From Rickettsiaceae bacterium (GTDB lineage Bacteria; Pseudomonadota; Alphaproteobacteria; Rickettsiales; Rickettsiaceae): DNA of 64,000 nucleotides. The DNA is taken from assembly GCA_024236375.1 (NCBI GenBank), contig JACKKP010000004.1, positions 87,311-151,310 of the forward strand, written 5' to 3'. Below the pieces are notes generated by a model, which was given only the letters and a program-made list of their open reading frames with translations, did no database searches and was not told the DNA's origin. How positions within the stretch are numbered: position 1 is the stretch's first letter; the number at the start of each line of letters is the position of its first letter. This document shows, in pieces, positions 24,793-34,704 of the stretch. The translations under genes were made by a program, and so were the position numbers.

Positions 24793-26520
24793 TTATTTAT
24801 GTATTTTTCTAACTTCACGAGTTGTAATGATAGATTGCTCTTCGTGATAAATACTATGTTTTAAGAAATTGTTATTTAAATGCGGATAATCAATTCGCCA
24901 ATGTGCTCCTCTACTTTCACAGCGCCATAAAGCTGCGCGTATCGTCGCTTTGCTTGATATAATCATATTAGCTAGTTCGCTATAATGTTGAAATTCACTA
25001 TTCCATTTTAGAGATTTATCTTTAATGCCTATTTTGTGATATTGATTTTCTATCTTATTAATTTTAAGCCAAGCGATTTGTAATTGTTCATGAGAACGAA
25101 ATATCCCTACATATCTGCTCATCATTCCCTTCATCTTTTCTCGCAAATTTGTCAAATTTCCAGCGGGTTTCAAGAAAACGCTCATCCATTCTTTCTGTAA
25201 GTTATTAGTTATATTTTCTATATTTAGGAACATTTCCTCTGTAATAGGAGTAATTTTAGACGAAGTAATATGAAGAGTGCTTTTATACGCAAAACTGATC
25301 AAGTCTAGTAAAGAATTACAACCTAATCTTCCTGCTCCATGGACGGATATGCAAGCTGCTTCACCAATTGCATATAAGCCTTTGATAATATTTTCTACGT
25401 TATTACTTATTTTAACCACTTGGCAATTATTGTTAGTGGGAATGCCACCCATTGTGTAATGCGCTGCGGGGGCAATAGGTATTAATTCTTTACTCGGGTC
25501 AATGTGTAAAAAATTTGTACAATTCTCATATACTGTAGGTAAATTTTGTTTTATATATGTATTGGTTAAATGTCTTAAATCTAGCCACACATGGTTTTTA
25601 TTTTTTCCTGCACCATTTCCTAGAAGAATTTCAGTAGATATTGCTCTGGCTACCACATCTCTAGTAGCTAATTCTTTAAAATGAGCATCATATTTATCCA
25701 TAAAAGCTTCGAAATTGTTATTAAGCAGAATGCCACCTGCAGAGCGTGCTGCTTCAGTAATTAAAACGCCTATTTCACTAATAGCAGTTGGATGAAATTG
25801 TACAAATTCCATATCTTGAAGACCTATTCCTGCTCTACTAGCTAAGCCATTACCATCACCAGTACAAACTGAGGCTGATGTTGTAGTATTATATATCTGA
25901 CTATGCCCTCCTGTTGCTATAATGATGTTGCGACCCAAAAGGGAGAACATTTTTCCTGAATCAATATTCCAACAAAATACACCGTGACAAGTATTATTAT
26001 TTTTTTCTATTAGTAGATCTAGTGCAAAGACAAAATCATAAAACTTAATTTTTAAATCACAGGCTTTTTGATATAATACCTGCATTATATTATGGCCAGT
26101 TTTGTCTTTAGAAAAACACGCACGATGTGCTAATTCCCCTTGGCCGAAATTAGTGGTTTGACCTCCATAAACTTTTTGATCAATTTTTCCTTCATAATTA
26201 ATATCAAATTCTACCCCCCAATCTGCCAACAGTTTAACTAAATTAGGTGCTTCTTGGCACATAAATTCTACAGAATCTTCGTCTGCAAGTCCTGCAGATG
26301 CTTTGATAGTATCATAAGCATGCCAACGCCAATCGTCGAAACTTATGTTGCCAAAACTAGCATTAATACCGCCTTGTGCAGCTACTGTATGACTTTTTAA
26401 AGGATGAACTTTGCTAATAATTGCAACTTTGAGTCCTTTTTTTGCGGCTATGATAGCAGAAAATAAACCAGCGCCGCCACTACCAATAATTAACACATCA
26501 TATATATGTTTTTTCATCAA
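24793..26520 (-). CDS. Second SdhA/FrdA-family flavoprotein (paralogue of SdhA)
   Basis: The 575-residue FAD protein resembles the succinate dehydrogenase flavoprotein encoded at 31748-33532. It has the Rossmann motif GSGGAGLFSA, SHTVAAQGGINASFG with H44 at the covalent FAD position, HPTAISEIGVLITEAARS, TRDVVARAIS, HYTMGGIPT and the substrate Arg in HGAGRLGCNSLLD. Catalytic residues for fumarate/succinate chemistry thus look intact. It lacks the C-terminal 40-50 residues of SdhA and ends ESRGAHWRIDYPHLN followed by a short divergent tail. No iron-sulfur or membrane-anchor genes accompany it. It could be a soluble fumarate reductase, an aspartate-oxidase-like enzyme, or a diverged duplicate of SdhA. 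It is divergent from the FKBP-like gene at 26594. Confidence 0.75.
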   Translation of the reverse strand: MMKKHIYDVLIIGSGGAGLFSAIIAAKKGLKVAIISKVHPLKSHTVAAQGGINASFGNISFDDWRWHAYDTIKASAGLADEDSVEFMCQEAPNLVKLLADWGVEFDINYEGKIDQKVYGGQTTNFGQGELAHRACFSKDKTGHNIMQVLYQKACDLKIKFYDFVFALDLLIEKNNNTCHGVFCWNIDSGKMFSLLGRNIIIATGGHSQIYNTTTSASVCTGDGNGLASRAGIGLQDMEFVQFHPTAISEIGVLITEAARSAGGILLNNNFEAFMDKYDAHFKELATRDVVARAISTEILLGNGAGKNKNHVWLDLRHLTNTYIKQNLPTVYENCTNFLHIDPSKELIPIAPAAHYTMGGIPTNNNCQVVKISNNVENIIKGLYAIGEAACISVHGAGRLGCNSLLDLISFAYKSTLHITSSKITPITEEMFLNIENITNNLQKEWMSVFLKPAGNLTNLREKMKGMMSRYVGIFRSHEQLQIAWLKINKIENQYHKIGIKDKSLKWNSEFQHYSELANMIISSKATIRAALWRCESRGAHWRIDYPHLNNNFLKHSIYHEEQSIITTREVRKIHK

Positions 26521-26593
26521 GAATATGTATATTAGTTTATTTTCAAATATAAGCTTGTTATCTTTGAGATATTATAAATTATAACCTTAAATT

Positions 26594-27586
26594 ATGCAAA
26601 AGCTTCTTACTTTAGCAATAACTGTAACTATTATATATCTAGTAATTACTCACTCTTCTGCTTTATTACAGTTAAGAGAACGCACTTCTCAGAAATTAAG
26701 TGATACAAATTCAGAAAATATAGTTTCAGATTTTCAGTCAAAAGATGAAATAGAAATGAAAGGTAATATTGTTGAGAGGGCTTTATCTAATGTGATATAT
26801 AATATTTTACAAACTGAAGAAGGAAAAATATTTTTTGAAAATTTGATCAAGCCAATTAACGAACCAATTGCGGGGAAGTCAAATATACAAATTAATGACG
26901 TGGATTTCTTAACACCATTATTAAAAATAAATAATTTTGGTACAGGTACTGAAGGGCCAGCCTCCTGTGGACATGTCGTTACAATCCATTATAAAATATT
27001 ATCTCTTAATAACATTCTAATAAAAGAAGGACACGATACTATTACTTTAGGTTCTAACAAGTTAGCGCCTGGATTAGATATAGTAGTAATCGGTATGAGA
27101 GTAGGTCAAACACGCCATGCAACTATTCCGACTAAATATTTTTCTACAGATCCAAAACAACAAAATTCCTATTTTAAGTTACAAGTGACTTTACACAATA
27201 TTATCCCAAATAATTATGTAGAGGATGCAAAAATATTTGATGATCAAATTTCTTATAGATTACCATTAGTATGTGGCATGAAAGCAGAATTTGACGCTCG
27301 TATCACTGACTTGGGACGTAATAAAGTGATATTTGACTCAAAAAGCAACGGTAAAACCTTAAGAATGCAAATTGGTGATATTAAATATCCAGTAATATTT
27401 TCTCATGCCTTACATAATAAAATTACTTCAGGGACTCGTACAGTAATTACAAAAGGTAAATACTTGAAATCTTATTTATCTGACTATAGTATCATTTTTC
27501 CGAAAGAAAAATTTCCTGAGCAAAATCTTTATATGATTGAGTTTTCTAATTTTGCTGCTAATTCACACAATCATTTTGTAAAATAA
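26594..27586 (+). CDS. FKBP-type peptidyl-prolyl isomerase-like membrane-anchored protein
   Basis: The 330-residue protein has one N-terminal membrane segment (LTLAITVTIIYLVIT) and then an FKBP-like domain at about residues 115-212: FGTGTEGPASCGHVVTIHYK, LGSNKLAPGLDIVVIGMRVG and VTLHNIIPN. A second, related beta-rich domain follows (about 220-325, with CGMKAEFDARITDLGRNKV and SGTRTVITKGKYLKSYL). The active-site aromatic pattern of FKBP is only partly kept, so isomerase activity is uncertain. It is likely a periplasmic folding factor. It lies 146 bases upstream of uvrA on the same strand. Confidence 0.7.
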   Translation: MQKLLTLAITVTIIYLVITHSSALLQLRERTSQKLSDTNSENIVSDFQSKDEIEMKGNIVERALSNVIYNILQTEEGKIFFENLIKPINEPIAGKSNIQINDVDFLTPLLKINNFGTGTEGPASCGHVVTIHYKILSLNNILIKEGHDTITLGSNKLAPGLDIVVIGMRVGQTRHATIPTKYFSTDPKQQNSYFKLQVTLHNIIPNNYVEDAKIFDDQISYRLPLVCGMKAEFDARITDLGRNKVIFDSKSNGKTLRMQIGDIKYPVIFSHALHNKITSGTRTVITKGKYLKSYLSDYSIIFPKEKFPEQNLYMIEFSNFAANSHNHFVK

Positions 27587-27732
27587 TTAGTACAAATTCC
27601 TAGGGCTTCATCAAATTACTTAGTTTTTTCAATATATAATTTAAGTGTTGCAATATTGCTGCTAAGAAGTGTATTATATTTAATTTGAAGTAACATATTC
27701 TAAATAATCAATTAACCCACACTATTAGATAG

Positions 27733-30627
27733 ATGCAAGAATATCTGAAAATACGCGGCGCAAAAGAACATAATCTAAAAAATATCGACGTCGATTTACC
27801 CAAGAACAAGTTTATAGTAATCACAGGTCTGAGTGGTTCTGGCAAATCTTCCCTAGCTTTTGATACAATATATGCGGAAGGACAAAGAAGATATGTTGAA
27901 AGTCTTTCTTCTTATGCTAAGCAATTTTTAAATCTCCAAAATAAACCAGATGTAGAATCTATATCTGGTTTGTCGCCTGCAATTGCGATAGATCAAAAAA
28001 CTACTTATAAAAATCCTCGTTCTACAGTCGGAACTATTACTGAAATCTATGATTACTTAAGGCTTCTATATGCAAGGGTGGGAGTACCTTATTCACCTTT
28101 CACAGGATTACCTATAAAAAGTCAGTCTATATCAGAAATGGTTGATATAGTTAAAGCTTTACCAGAAGAAACTAAAATTTTTATATTATCTCCTATAATA
28201 CGCGGTCAAAAAGGAGAATTTCGCCGTGAATTAATGAACATGAAAAAGCACGGCTACCAAAGACTTTATCTAAATGGAGAATTACATGAAGTTGATCATT
28301 TTCCTAAAATTGACAAAAATAAAAAACATACTATTGAAGTAATTATTGACCGTGTGGTGATCGCAAATAATCTAGGTAATAGAATTGCAGAAAGCTTGGA
28401 GGCCTCACTTGCAATGGCTAACGGACTTACATATGTTGAAATACATTCTTTACCAGAAGATTATAAGGGTGAATATAAAATTGGCGATAGAATAATATTT
28501 TCCGAGAAATATTCTTGTCCTGAATCTGGTTTTTATTTAGAAGAAATAGAACCTAGGATATTTTCATTTAATAGTCCATTTGGCGCTTGTAAAGCTTGTG
28601 AAGGTCTAGGCAAAGAGTCATATTTCAATCCTACGCTAATAGTACCAGATGAAACTATTAGCATCAAAGATGGTGCAATAGTACCTTGGGGTAAATCTTC
28701 TTCTAAATTTTTCCAAGATACATTAATTTCTTTAGCTAAACATTATAAATTTACTCTTGACCAAACTTTTCAGGAATTAGATGCAAAAATTAAACAAATA
28801 TTATTTTACGGATCAGGAGAAGAGAAAGTTAGATTTGAGTATCATGATGATAGAAAAACAGAAATTATAGAACAAAGCTTTGCTGGCATTATTCCAAGTC
28901 TAAAAGAGAAATATAAAAAAATTGATACTGCGTGGATGAAAGAAGAGCTTGGACGTTTTATGTCTAAGCAAAATTGTTCAGTGTGCCAAGGGCATCGTTT
29001 AAAAACAGAATCATTATGTGTAAAAATTGATGATCTAAATATAGGTGAAGTAGCTAATAAAACTATTTTAGAAGCACAAAAGTGGTTTAATGATCTTAAC
29101 CTTAAATTAACTAGGCGCCAACAAGAAATAGCTGAGCGCATAGTGAAAGAAATACAAGAAAGATTAAAGTTTTTGTGTAATGTGGGTCTTGAATATCTTA
29201 CTTTATCGAGAGAGTCTGGCACTTTATCTGGCGGTGAAAGTCAGAGAATCAGATTAGCTTCGCAAATTGGTTGTGGTCTAAGTGGGGTATTATATGTATT
29301 AGATGAACCATCAATTGGTCTACATCAGCGTGATAATTCACGTCTCATTACTACACTAAAAAATCTAAGAGATTTAGGTAACACAGTCATTGTAGTAGAA
29401 CATGATGATGAAACAATGCTTGAATCAGATCAATTATTAGATATAGGGCCAGGAGCAGGAGTACATGGCGGTCGTATTATAGCGCAAGGTACCCCACAAG
29501 AAATAATGAATTCAGAACATAGTATTACTGGTCAATATTTGAGTGGACGCAAATATATTATGGTGCCTGATAAGCTTCGCATAGGCCATGAAGGCAAAGA
29601 AATAGTACTAGCCGGTGCTTGTTCTAATAATCTTCGTGATTTAACTATGCGTATTAAACTTGGTACTTTTACTGCTATCACTGGTGTATCTGGTAGTGGT
29701 AAGTCAAGTTTAGTAATCAACACATTTTATAAAGCAGCTCTGAAAAAAATAGAGCCTGGCACTAAGGTATATCCTGGAAAGTATAATAGTATAACAGGCT
29801 TAGAAAATGTTGATAAAATCATCGATATTAATCAATCGCCCATAGGTAGGACTCCAAGATCAAACCCCGCTACATATACTGGTGCTTTTACACCGATTCG
29901 TGACTGGTTTGCAGAATTACCTGAATCAAAAATTAGGGGCTATAAGGTTGGACGTTTTTCGTTCAATGTTAAAGGTGGTAGATGTGAAGCGTGCCAGGGT
30001 GATGGCTTAATTAAGATTGAAATGCATTTTTTACCAGATGTATATGTTAATTGCGACGTATGTAATGGCAAGCGTTATAACCGTGAAACTTTGGAAGTAA
30101 AGCATAGAGGCAAAAATATTGCGGATGTTTTAGAGATGAACGTCGAAGATGCTGCTGATTTTTTCCAAAATGTGCCAGCGATTTATGAAAAATTAGCAAC
30201 ACTTGATGAGGTAGGTTTGGGATATATAAAAATAGGACAATCCGCTACAACTTTATCTGGTGGGGAAGCGCAAAGGGTCAAGTTAGCCAAAGAATTATCT
30301 AAACGCTCAACGGGTAAGACATTATATATATTAGATGAACCAACCACAGGATTACATGTGCATGATATTAGCCGATTGCTAGAAGTACTGCATAAGTTAG
30401 TTGATAAAGGCAATACTGTAGTGGTAATTGAACATAATATGGAAGTGATAAAAACAGCAGATTATATTATTGATATCGGGCCTGAAGGTGGTGATAAGGG
30501 GGGAGCAATAGTCGTAGAAGGTACCCCACAAGAAGTAGCTGCATGCGATAGTAGTCACACTGGAAGATACTTAAAGAGTTATTTAGAAAATTATCATAAA
30601 AATTGTATAAGTCAGTCCAAAAATTAA
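27733..30627 (+). CDS. uvrA: Excinuclease ABC subunit A
   Basis: The 964-residue DNA-damage sensor for nucleotide-excision repair has two ABC ATPase modules. The first Walker A is GLSGSGKSSLAFD with EGQRRYVESLSSYARQF-like text close behind; the second is GVSGSGKSSLV. Signatures LSGGESQRIRLA and LSGGEAQRVKLA are present. Zinc ligands appear in FGACKACEGLG and in CEACQGDG plus CDVCNGKRY. Length is normal for bacteria (about 940-960). It works with UvrB and UvrC, which are not in this window. Confidence 0.98.
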   Translation: MQEYLKIRGAKEHNLKNIDVDLPKNKFIVITGLSGSGKSSLAFDTIYAEGQRRYVESLSSYAKQFLNLQNKPDVESISGLSPAIAIDQKTTYKNPRSTVGTITEIYDYLRLLYARVGVPYSPFTGLPIKSQSISEMVDIVKALPEETKIFILSPIIRGQKGEFRRELMNMKKHGYQRLYLNGELHEVDHFPKIDKNKKHTIEVIIDRVVIANNLGNRIAESLEASLAMANGLTYVEIHSLPEDYKGEYKIGDRIIFSEKYSCPESGFYLEEIEPRIFSFNSPFGACKACEGLGKESYFNPTLIVPDETISIKDGAIVPWGKSSSKFFQDTLISLAKHYKFTLDQTFQELDAKIKQILFYGSGEEKVRFEYHDDRKTEIIEQSFAGIIPSLKEKYKKIDTAWMKEELGRFMSKQNCSVCQGHRLKTESLCVKIDDLNIGEVANKTILEAQKWFNDLNLKLTRRQQEIAERIVKEIQERLKFLCNVGLEYLTLSRESGTLSGGESQRIRLASQIGCGLSGVLYVLDEPSIGLHQRDNSRLITTLKNLRDLGNTVIVVEHDDETMLESDQLLDIGPGAGVHGGRIIAQGTPQEIMNSEHSITGQYLSGRKYIMVPDKLRIGHEGKEIVLAGACSNNLRDLTMRIKLGTFTAITGVSGSGKSSLVINTFYKAALKKIEPGTKVYPGKYNSITGLENVDKIIDINQSPIGRTPRSNPATYTGAFTPIRDWFAELPESKIRGYKVGRFSFNVKGGRCEACQGDGLIKIEMHFLPDVYVNCDVCNGKRYNRETLEVKHRGKNIADVLEMNVEDAADFFQNVPAIYEKLATLDEVGLGYIKIGQSATTLSGGEAQRVKLAKELSKRSTGKTLYILDEPTTGLHVHDISRLLEVLHKLVDKGNTVVVIEHNMEVIKTADYIIDIGPEGGDKGGAIVVEGTPQEVAACDSSHTGRYLKSYLENYHKNCISQSKN

Positions 30628-30890
30628 ATTAATAGTGTTACAAAGCTGTGGCTTCTCAGGAGATATACTAGCTTATCGTTGAGTGTTATTAGTATAATAA
30701 ATATCGTGGCTAGTTATAGAATAGATTTATCTCTTCTAAAAAATTAATTATTAATTGAAACAAAATTGATTATATCGATTAAGCTGAGGGGGGATTATGT
30801 TATTGCTATAGTCAAGGAGCCTATCAATTCTTTTAGTTAATCTCGAAACTATATTGCAATTTAAAAAAACTTTTAAAATACCTAGTAAAC
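30628..30890. other. Non-coding region between uvrA and the sdh promoter
   Basis: AT-rich sequence with no recognisable gene, RNA or repeat on either strand. Confidence 0.4.
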
Positions 30891-30920
30891 TTGACAATTT
30901 AGATAGCTCATGACTATACT
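30891..30920 (+). promoter_or_regulatory. Strong sigma-70-like promoter of sdhCDAB
   Basis: A perfect TTGACA (30891-30896) and TATACT (30915-30920) are separated by 18 bases. The distance from the -10 box to the sdhC ATG is about 40 bases, giving a short leader. This is the best promoter match I saw in the window. Confidence 0.65.
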
Positions 30921-30959
30921 AAACTGCAATTATTTTATCCAAATTATCTTCTGAAATAT

Positions 30960-31364
30960 ATGAATAATAATTCTTTTACCTTAAAAGATAAGCGACCTCT
31001 ATCTCCGCATTTGACTATATATAAACCCCAAATCAATACAATTTTGTCAATAGGTCATAGGATAAGTGGTTTTGGCTTATTCATGATGTTGTTATTTTTT
31101 GGGTGGGTTTTTACATTATGGGTATTTAATGGATTTAGTGATGTATATAGCGAATTATTTAGCTATAAATTAGTTAAATTGCTGTTAGCTATGACAAGCT
31201 ATGGATATTTTTATCATTTATGTACCGGTATCAGGCATTTATTTTGGGATATAGGAATTGGATTTTCTATTAAATCTGTTGATATTAGTGGTTACATAGC
31301 AATAATTATTTCATTTATAATGACAATTATATTTTGGTATATGATTCTAGGAGGCTTAGCGTGA
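30960..31364 (+). CDS. sdhC: Succinate dehydrogenase cytochrome b556 subunit
   Basis: The 134-residue membrane anchor has three helices. It carries the signature RPLSPHLTIYKPQINTILS and the SGFGLF segment following HRI, plus the heme-ligand His in HLCTGIRHLFWD. With SdhD it binds heme b and the quinone site. First gene of sdhCDAB; its stop overlaps the sdhD start (GTGA). Confidence 0.95.
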   Translation: MNNNSFTLKDKRPLSPHLTIYKPQINTILSIGHRISGFGLFMMLLFFGWVFTLWVFNGFSDVYSELFSYKLVKLLLAMTSYGYFYHLCTGIRHLFWDIGIGFSIKSVDISGYIAIIISFIMTIIFWYMILGGLA

Positions 31365-31747
31365 GCAATAAATATAAGTCAGATTTAAAAATCGCGAAAA
31401 ATTTAGGATCGGCTGGTCATGGCTCTGGACACTGGATTAAACAAAGAGTATCAGCATTAATCATTTTGCTATTCACTTTCTCAACTTTGATCATCATATA
31501 TGATGTTACTCAAGCAGAATATAAGAAGGAAGTAATTGATATATTAAAGCGTCCACAAAATATTATTATCATTGCATTAGTTTTTTTATCAGCCTTATAT
31601 CATGCATTATTAGGAGTGCAGGTGATAATAGAAGATTATGTGCATTGTAGAGTACTGAAAATCTTTACGCTTTTATTTACCCAAATAATTTCACTCATAA
31701 CAGCTGTTAGTTTTGCTACGGCATTAATATATTTAATGAGTTTATAG
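31361..31747 (+). CDS. sdhD: Succinate dehydrogenase membrane anchor subunit SdhD
   Basis: I choose the GTG at 31361: it overlaps the sdhC stop as GTGA, and AGGAGG at 31349-31354 stands at ideal distance. A longer ATG-initiated frame from 31334 would start inside sdhC. The 128-residue product has GSGHWIKQRVSALIILLF near the N-terminus, typical of SdhD, and three helices, with the heme/quinone-region His in ALYHALLGVQVIIEDYVH. It ends one base before the sdhA start. Confidence 0.93.
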   Translation: MSNKYKSDLKIAKNLGSAGHGSGHWIKQRVSALIILLFTFSTLIIIYDVTQAEYKKEVIDILKRPQNIIIIALVFLSALYHALLGVQVIIEDYVHCRVLKIFTLLFTQIISLITAVSFATALIYLMSL

Positions 31748-33532
31748 ATGTCAGAATATAATATAGTTACACATGAATTTGATATAGTAATTGTAGGTGC
31801 TGGTGGTGCAGGTCTTCGAGCTACTTTAGGGATGGCAGAAGCAGGTTTTAATACAGCATGTATTTCCAAAGTGTTCCCGACACGTAGTCATACAGTGGCA
31901 GCACAAGGTGGAATTAGCGCTGCACTTGGCAATATGGGCCCAGATGATTGGCGTTGGCATATGTATGATACTGTTAAAGGCTCAGATTGGCTAGGAGATC
32001 AGGACGCAATTGCTTATATGTGCAAGCATGCTGCAGAAAGTATTATAGAATTGGAGCATTATGGGGTACCGTTCTCTCGTAATAAAGATGGCAAAATATA
32101 TCAAAGACCATTTGGCGGTATGACTACGGAATATGGTAAAGGTAAAGCAGCTCAAAGAACTTGTGCAGCGGCAGATAGAACGGGTCATGCGATTTTACAT
32201 ACTTTATACCAGCAATCATTGAAACATAAAGCTCAATTCTTTATAGAATATTTTGCCACTGACTTGATTATGGAGGGCGGAGAATGTAAAGGAGTAATGG
32301 CTTGGAATTTAGATGATGGCAGTTTGCATGTATTCAGAGCTCATAAAGTAGTTTTAGCTACAGGTGGCTACGGGCGTGCTTATTTTTCAGCCACTTCTGC
32401 TCATACTTGTACTGGAGATGGTGGTGGAATGTGTATTAGGGCTGGGATTCCGATGCAAGATATGGAATTTGTCCAATTTCATCCGACAGGAATTTATGGA
32501 GCAGGTTGCCTGATCACCGAAGGTTCAAGAGGTGAAGGTGGATATTTAGTCAACTCAGAAGGGGAGCGATTCATGGAACGTTATGCGCCTTCTGCTAAAG
32601 ATTTGGCCTCACGAGATGTTGTATCGCGTGCAATAACGATGGAGATTAGAGAAGGAAGAGGCGTAGGAGAGCATAAAGATCATGTATATTTACATCTTAA
32701 CCATTTACCTGAAGAAGTATTACATAAGAGGTTACCTGGTATCTCAGAAACGGCAAAAATTTTTGCCGGAGTAGATATCACGAAAGAGCCAATACCCGTT
32801 ATTCCTACTGTGCATTATAATATGGGTGGAATCCCAACTAACTATCATACAGAAGTAGTGACTGTAAATAATGGACAGGTGCAAGTAATTCCTGGTTTGA
32901 TGGCAATTGGAGAAGCGGCTTGTATTTCTGTGCATGGTGCAAATAGATTAGGTTCAAACTCACTATTAGACTTAGTAGTGTTCGGGCGAGCTGCTGCTAT
33001 TCGTGCACGGGAAACTTTGGAAAGAAATAAAGCACATCTACCATTAAAAACTAATATAGTTGAATCGTTATGTAATAGAATCACTAAGATTAGGAATTCT
33101 GATGGTAATATTGCTGTAGCGGATTTAAGGCTTAAAATGCAAAGAATAATGCAAAGTCATGCGGCAGTATTTCGTACTAGAGATACTTTGCAAGAAGGAG
33201 CGAAGCTCATAGATGAGATTAGGGCAGAGTATAAAAATATTAAAATCACAGATAAATCAATGATTTGGAATAGTGATCTGGTAGAAGCTTTGGAGCTAGA
33301 AAATTTACTTGATCAGGCGGTGCTTACAATGCATGCAGCTTTAAACCGTGAAGAAACTAGGGGAGCCCATGCACGTGAAGATTTTGTCGATAGAGATGAT
33401 GAAAAATGGATGAAACATAGTTTATTATGGCTGGAATCTGGAGGCAAAGTGAGGATTAACTATAGGCCGGTAATATTTGATACAACAGGCTTTGATGTGG
33501 AAACTGTCCCACCAGTAAAAAGAGTTTATTAG
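31748..33532 (+). CDS. sdhA: Succinate dehydrogenase flavoprotein subunit
   Basis: The 594-residue catalytic subunit of complex II oxidises succinate to fumarate and carries covalently bound FAD. It has GAGGAGLRATL, the FAD-linked H48 in RSHTVAAQGGISAALGN, HPTGIYGAGCLITEGSRGEG, SRDVVSRAIT, HYNMGGIPT and HGANRLGSNSLLDL. The C-terminus runs RGAHAREDFVDRDDEKWMKH and on to VPPVKRVY, the complete normal end. It begins directly after the sdhD stop (TAGATG), and sdhB follows 9 bases after its own stop. Confidence 0.98.
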   Translation: MSEYNIVTHEFDIVIVGAGGAGLRATLGMAEAGFNTACISKVFPTRSHTVAAQGGISAALGNMGPDDWRWHMYDTVKGSDWLGDQDAIAYMCKHAAESIIELEHYGVPFSRNKDGKIYQRPFGGMTTEYGKGKAAQRTCAAADRTGHAILHTLYQQSLKHKAQFFIEYFATDLIMEGGECKGVMAWNLDDGSLHVFRAHKVVLATGGYGRAYFSATSAHTCTGDGGGMCIRAGIPMQDMEFVQFHPTGIYGAGCLITEGSRGEGGYLVNSEGERFMERYAPSAKDLASRDVVSRAITMEIREGRGVGEHKDHVYLHLNHLPEEVLHKRLPGISETAKIFAGVDITKEPIPVIPTVHYNMGGIPTNYHTEVVTVNNGQVQVIPGLMAIGEAACISVHGANRLGSNSLLDLVVFGRAAAIRARETLERNKAHLPLKTNIVESLCNRITKIRNSDGNIAVADLRLKMQRIMQSHAAVFRTRDTLQEGAKLIDEIRAEYKNIKITDKSMIWNSDLVEALELENLLDQAVLTMHAALNREETRGAHAREDFVDRDDEKWMKHSLLWLESGGKVRINYRPVIFDTTGFDVETVPPVKRVY

Positions 33533-33541
33533 AGGAATAAT

Positions 33542-34327
33542 ATGGCTGATTTGAGATTACCACCAAATTCGAGAGTTCAGAAGGGCAAAACTTATTCAGT
33601 TAATTCTAACACTCAACAAGTCAAACAATTAAAGATTTACCGATATAATCCAGATAGTGCAGAAAATCCACGATTAGATAGTTATGAAATAGACCGTAAA
33701 AATTGTGGTCCTATGGTGCTTGATGCTTTAATTAAAATTAAAAATGAAATTGATCCTACATTAACTTTCAGAAGATCTTGTCGTGAAGGTATTTGTGGAA
33801 GTTGTGCGATGAATATTGATGGAACGAACACACTTGCCTGTACTAAACCTATTGATGATATTGAAGGAGATATTAAGATATATCCATTACCACATATGAA
33901 TGTCATTAAGGATTTGGTACCTGATATGACGCATTTCTATGCGCAATATGCTTCTATTGAACCATGGCTCAAAAGTGATACACCTACTTCACGAGATCTT
34001 GAAAGATTACAGTCTGAGGAGGATAGAGAAAAGTTAGACGGCTTATATGAATGTATTTTATGCGCTTGTTGCTCCACTTCCTGTCCGAGTTACTGGTGGA
34101 ATGGTGATAAATATTTGGGGCCTGCGATCTTATTACAAGCTTATAGATGGATTGTTGATTCGCGCGATGATGCAACAGGAGAAAGGCTTGATCATTTAGA
34201 AGATCCATTTAAGTTATATAGATGTCATACGATAATGAATTGTACTAAAACTTGTCCAAAAGGTTTGAATCCAGCCAAAGCAATTGCTAATATCAAGCAA
34301 AAAATTATAGAGAAACAAGGGCTATGA
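33542..34327 (+). CDS. sdhB: Succinate dehydrogenase iron-sulfur subunit
   Basis: The 261-residue subunit carries three clusters: [2Fe-2S] ligands in CREGICGSCAMNIDG with a later Cys in LACTKP, [4Fe-4S] ligands in CILCACCSTSCPSYWW and [3Fe-4S] ligands in CHTIMNCTKTCPKGLNP. A strong AGAGGA lies before the ATG at 33542. Its maturation depends on the Fe-S machinery of the kind encoded at 10.6-14.2 kb. Its last four bases overlap the next gene. Confidence 0.98.
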   Translation: MADLRLPPNSRVQKGKTYSVNSNTQQVKQLKIYRYNPDSAENPRLDSYEIDRKNCGPMVLDALIKIKNEIDPTLTFRRSCREGICGSCAMNIDGTNTLACTKPIDDIEGDIKIYPLPHMNVIKDLVPDMTHFYAQYASIEPWLKSDTPTSRDLERLQSEEDREKLDGLYECILCACCSTSCPSYWWNGDKYLGPAILLQAYRWIVDSRDDATGERLDHLEDPFKLYRCHTIMNCTKTCPKGLNPAKAIANIKQKIIEKQGL

Positions 34328-34704
34328 AATTTTTACTTAATTATATTTTGATATTGGTTCAAAAATTTTTCTCTCGTGATCGCGCGTTTTTCGAGTTTAG
34401 AAATATATTACATGTATATAGTGCTACGTTAATTGTACTAATGCCTAATGTAACTTATGCAGTAGAGCATAAAACTTTAATGAATTATTTTACAGATAAC
34501 TTAGTCTTTGTTATAATATATAATGGCGGATGGTATAGTGTTGGTACTATAGTTATCATTACTATATTATCTATGATTTCGCAAAGGTTTAAAGAAATAT
34601 TTCTGAGTATATTTCTGGCAATTTGTGGAATATTTTTAATGATGTTATTATATGAAGCCTATGAAGATTTTAGGTGGATCCCTGAAGCAGCTGAAACTTA
34701 TTAG
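34324..34704 (+). CDS. Small membrane protein translationally coupled to sdhB, unknown
   Basis: The 126-residue product starts at an ATG overlapping the sdhB stop by 4 bases (ATGA), so it is part of the sdh operon. It has a hydrophobic N-terminus (LLNYILILVQKFF), a segment ending MPNVTYA that might be a cleavage region, and two strong membrane helices: VGTIVIITILSMISQ and IFLSIFLAICGIFLMMLLYE. Between them is QRFKEI, and the C-terminus DFRWIPEAAETY is hydrophilic. I do not recognise a family. The tight coupling suggests a role in complex II assembly or simply co-expression. Confidence 0.65.
   Translation: MKFLLNYILILVQKFFSRDRAFFEFRNILHVYSATLIVLMPNVTYAVEHKTLMNYFTDNLVFVIIYNGGWYSVGTIVIITILSMISQRFKEIFLSIFLAICGIFLMMLLYEAYEDFRWIPEAAETY

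Noticed and set aside
31334..31360. Upstream ATG for sdhD
   Set aside because: It lies within sdhC and the GTG at 31361 has an AGGAGG at correct distance and the usual GTGA overlap.
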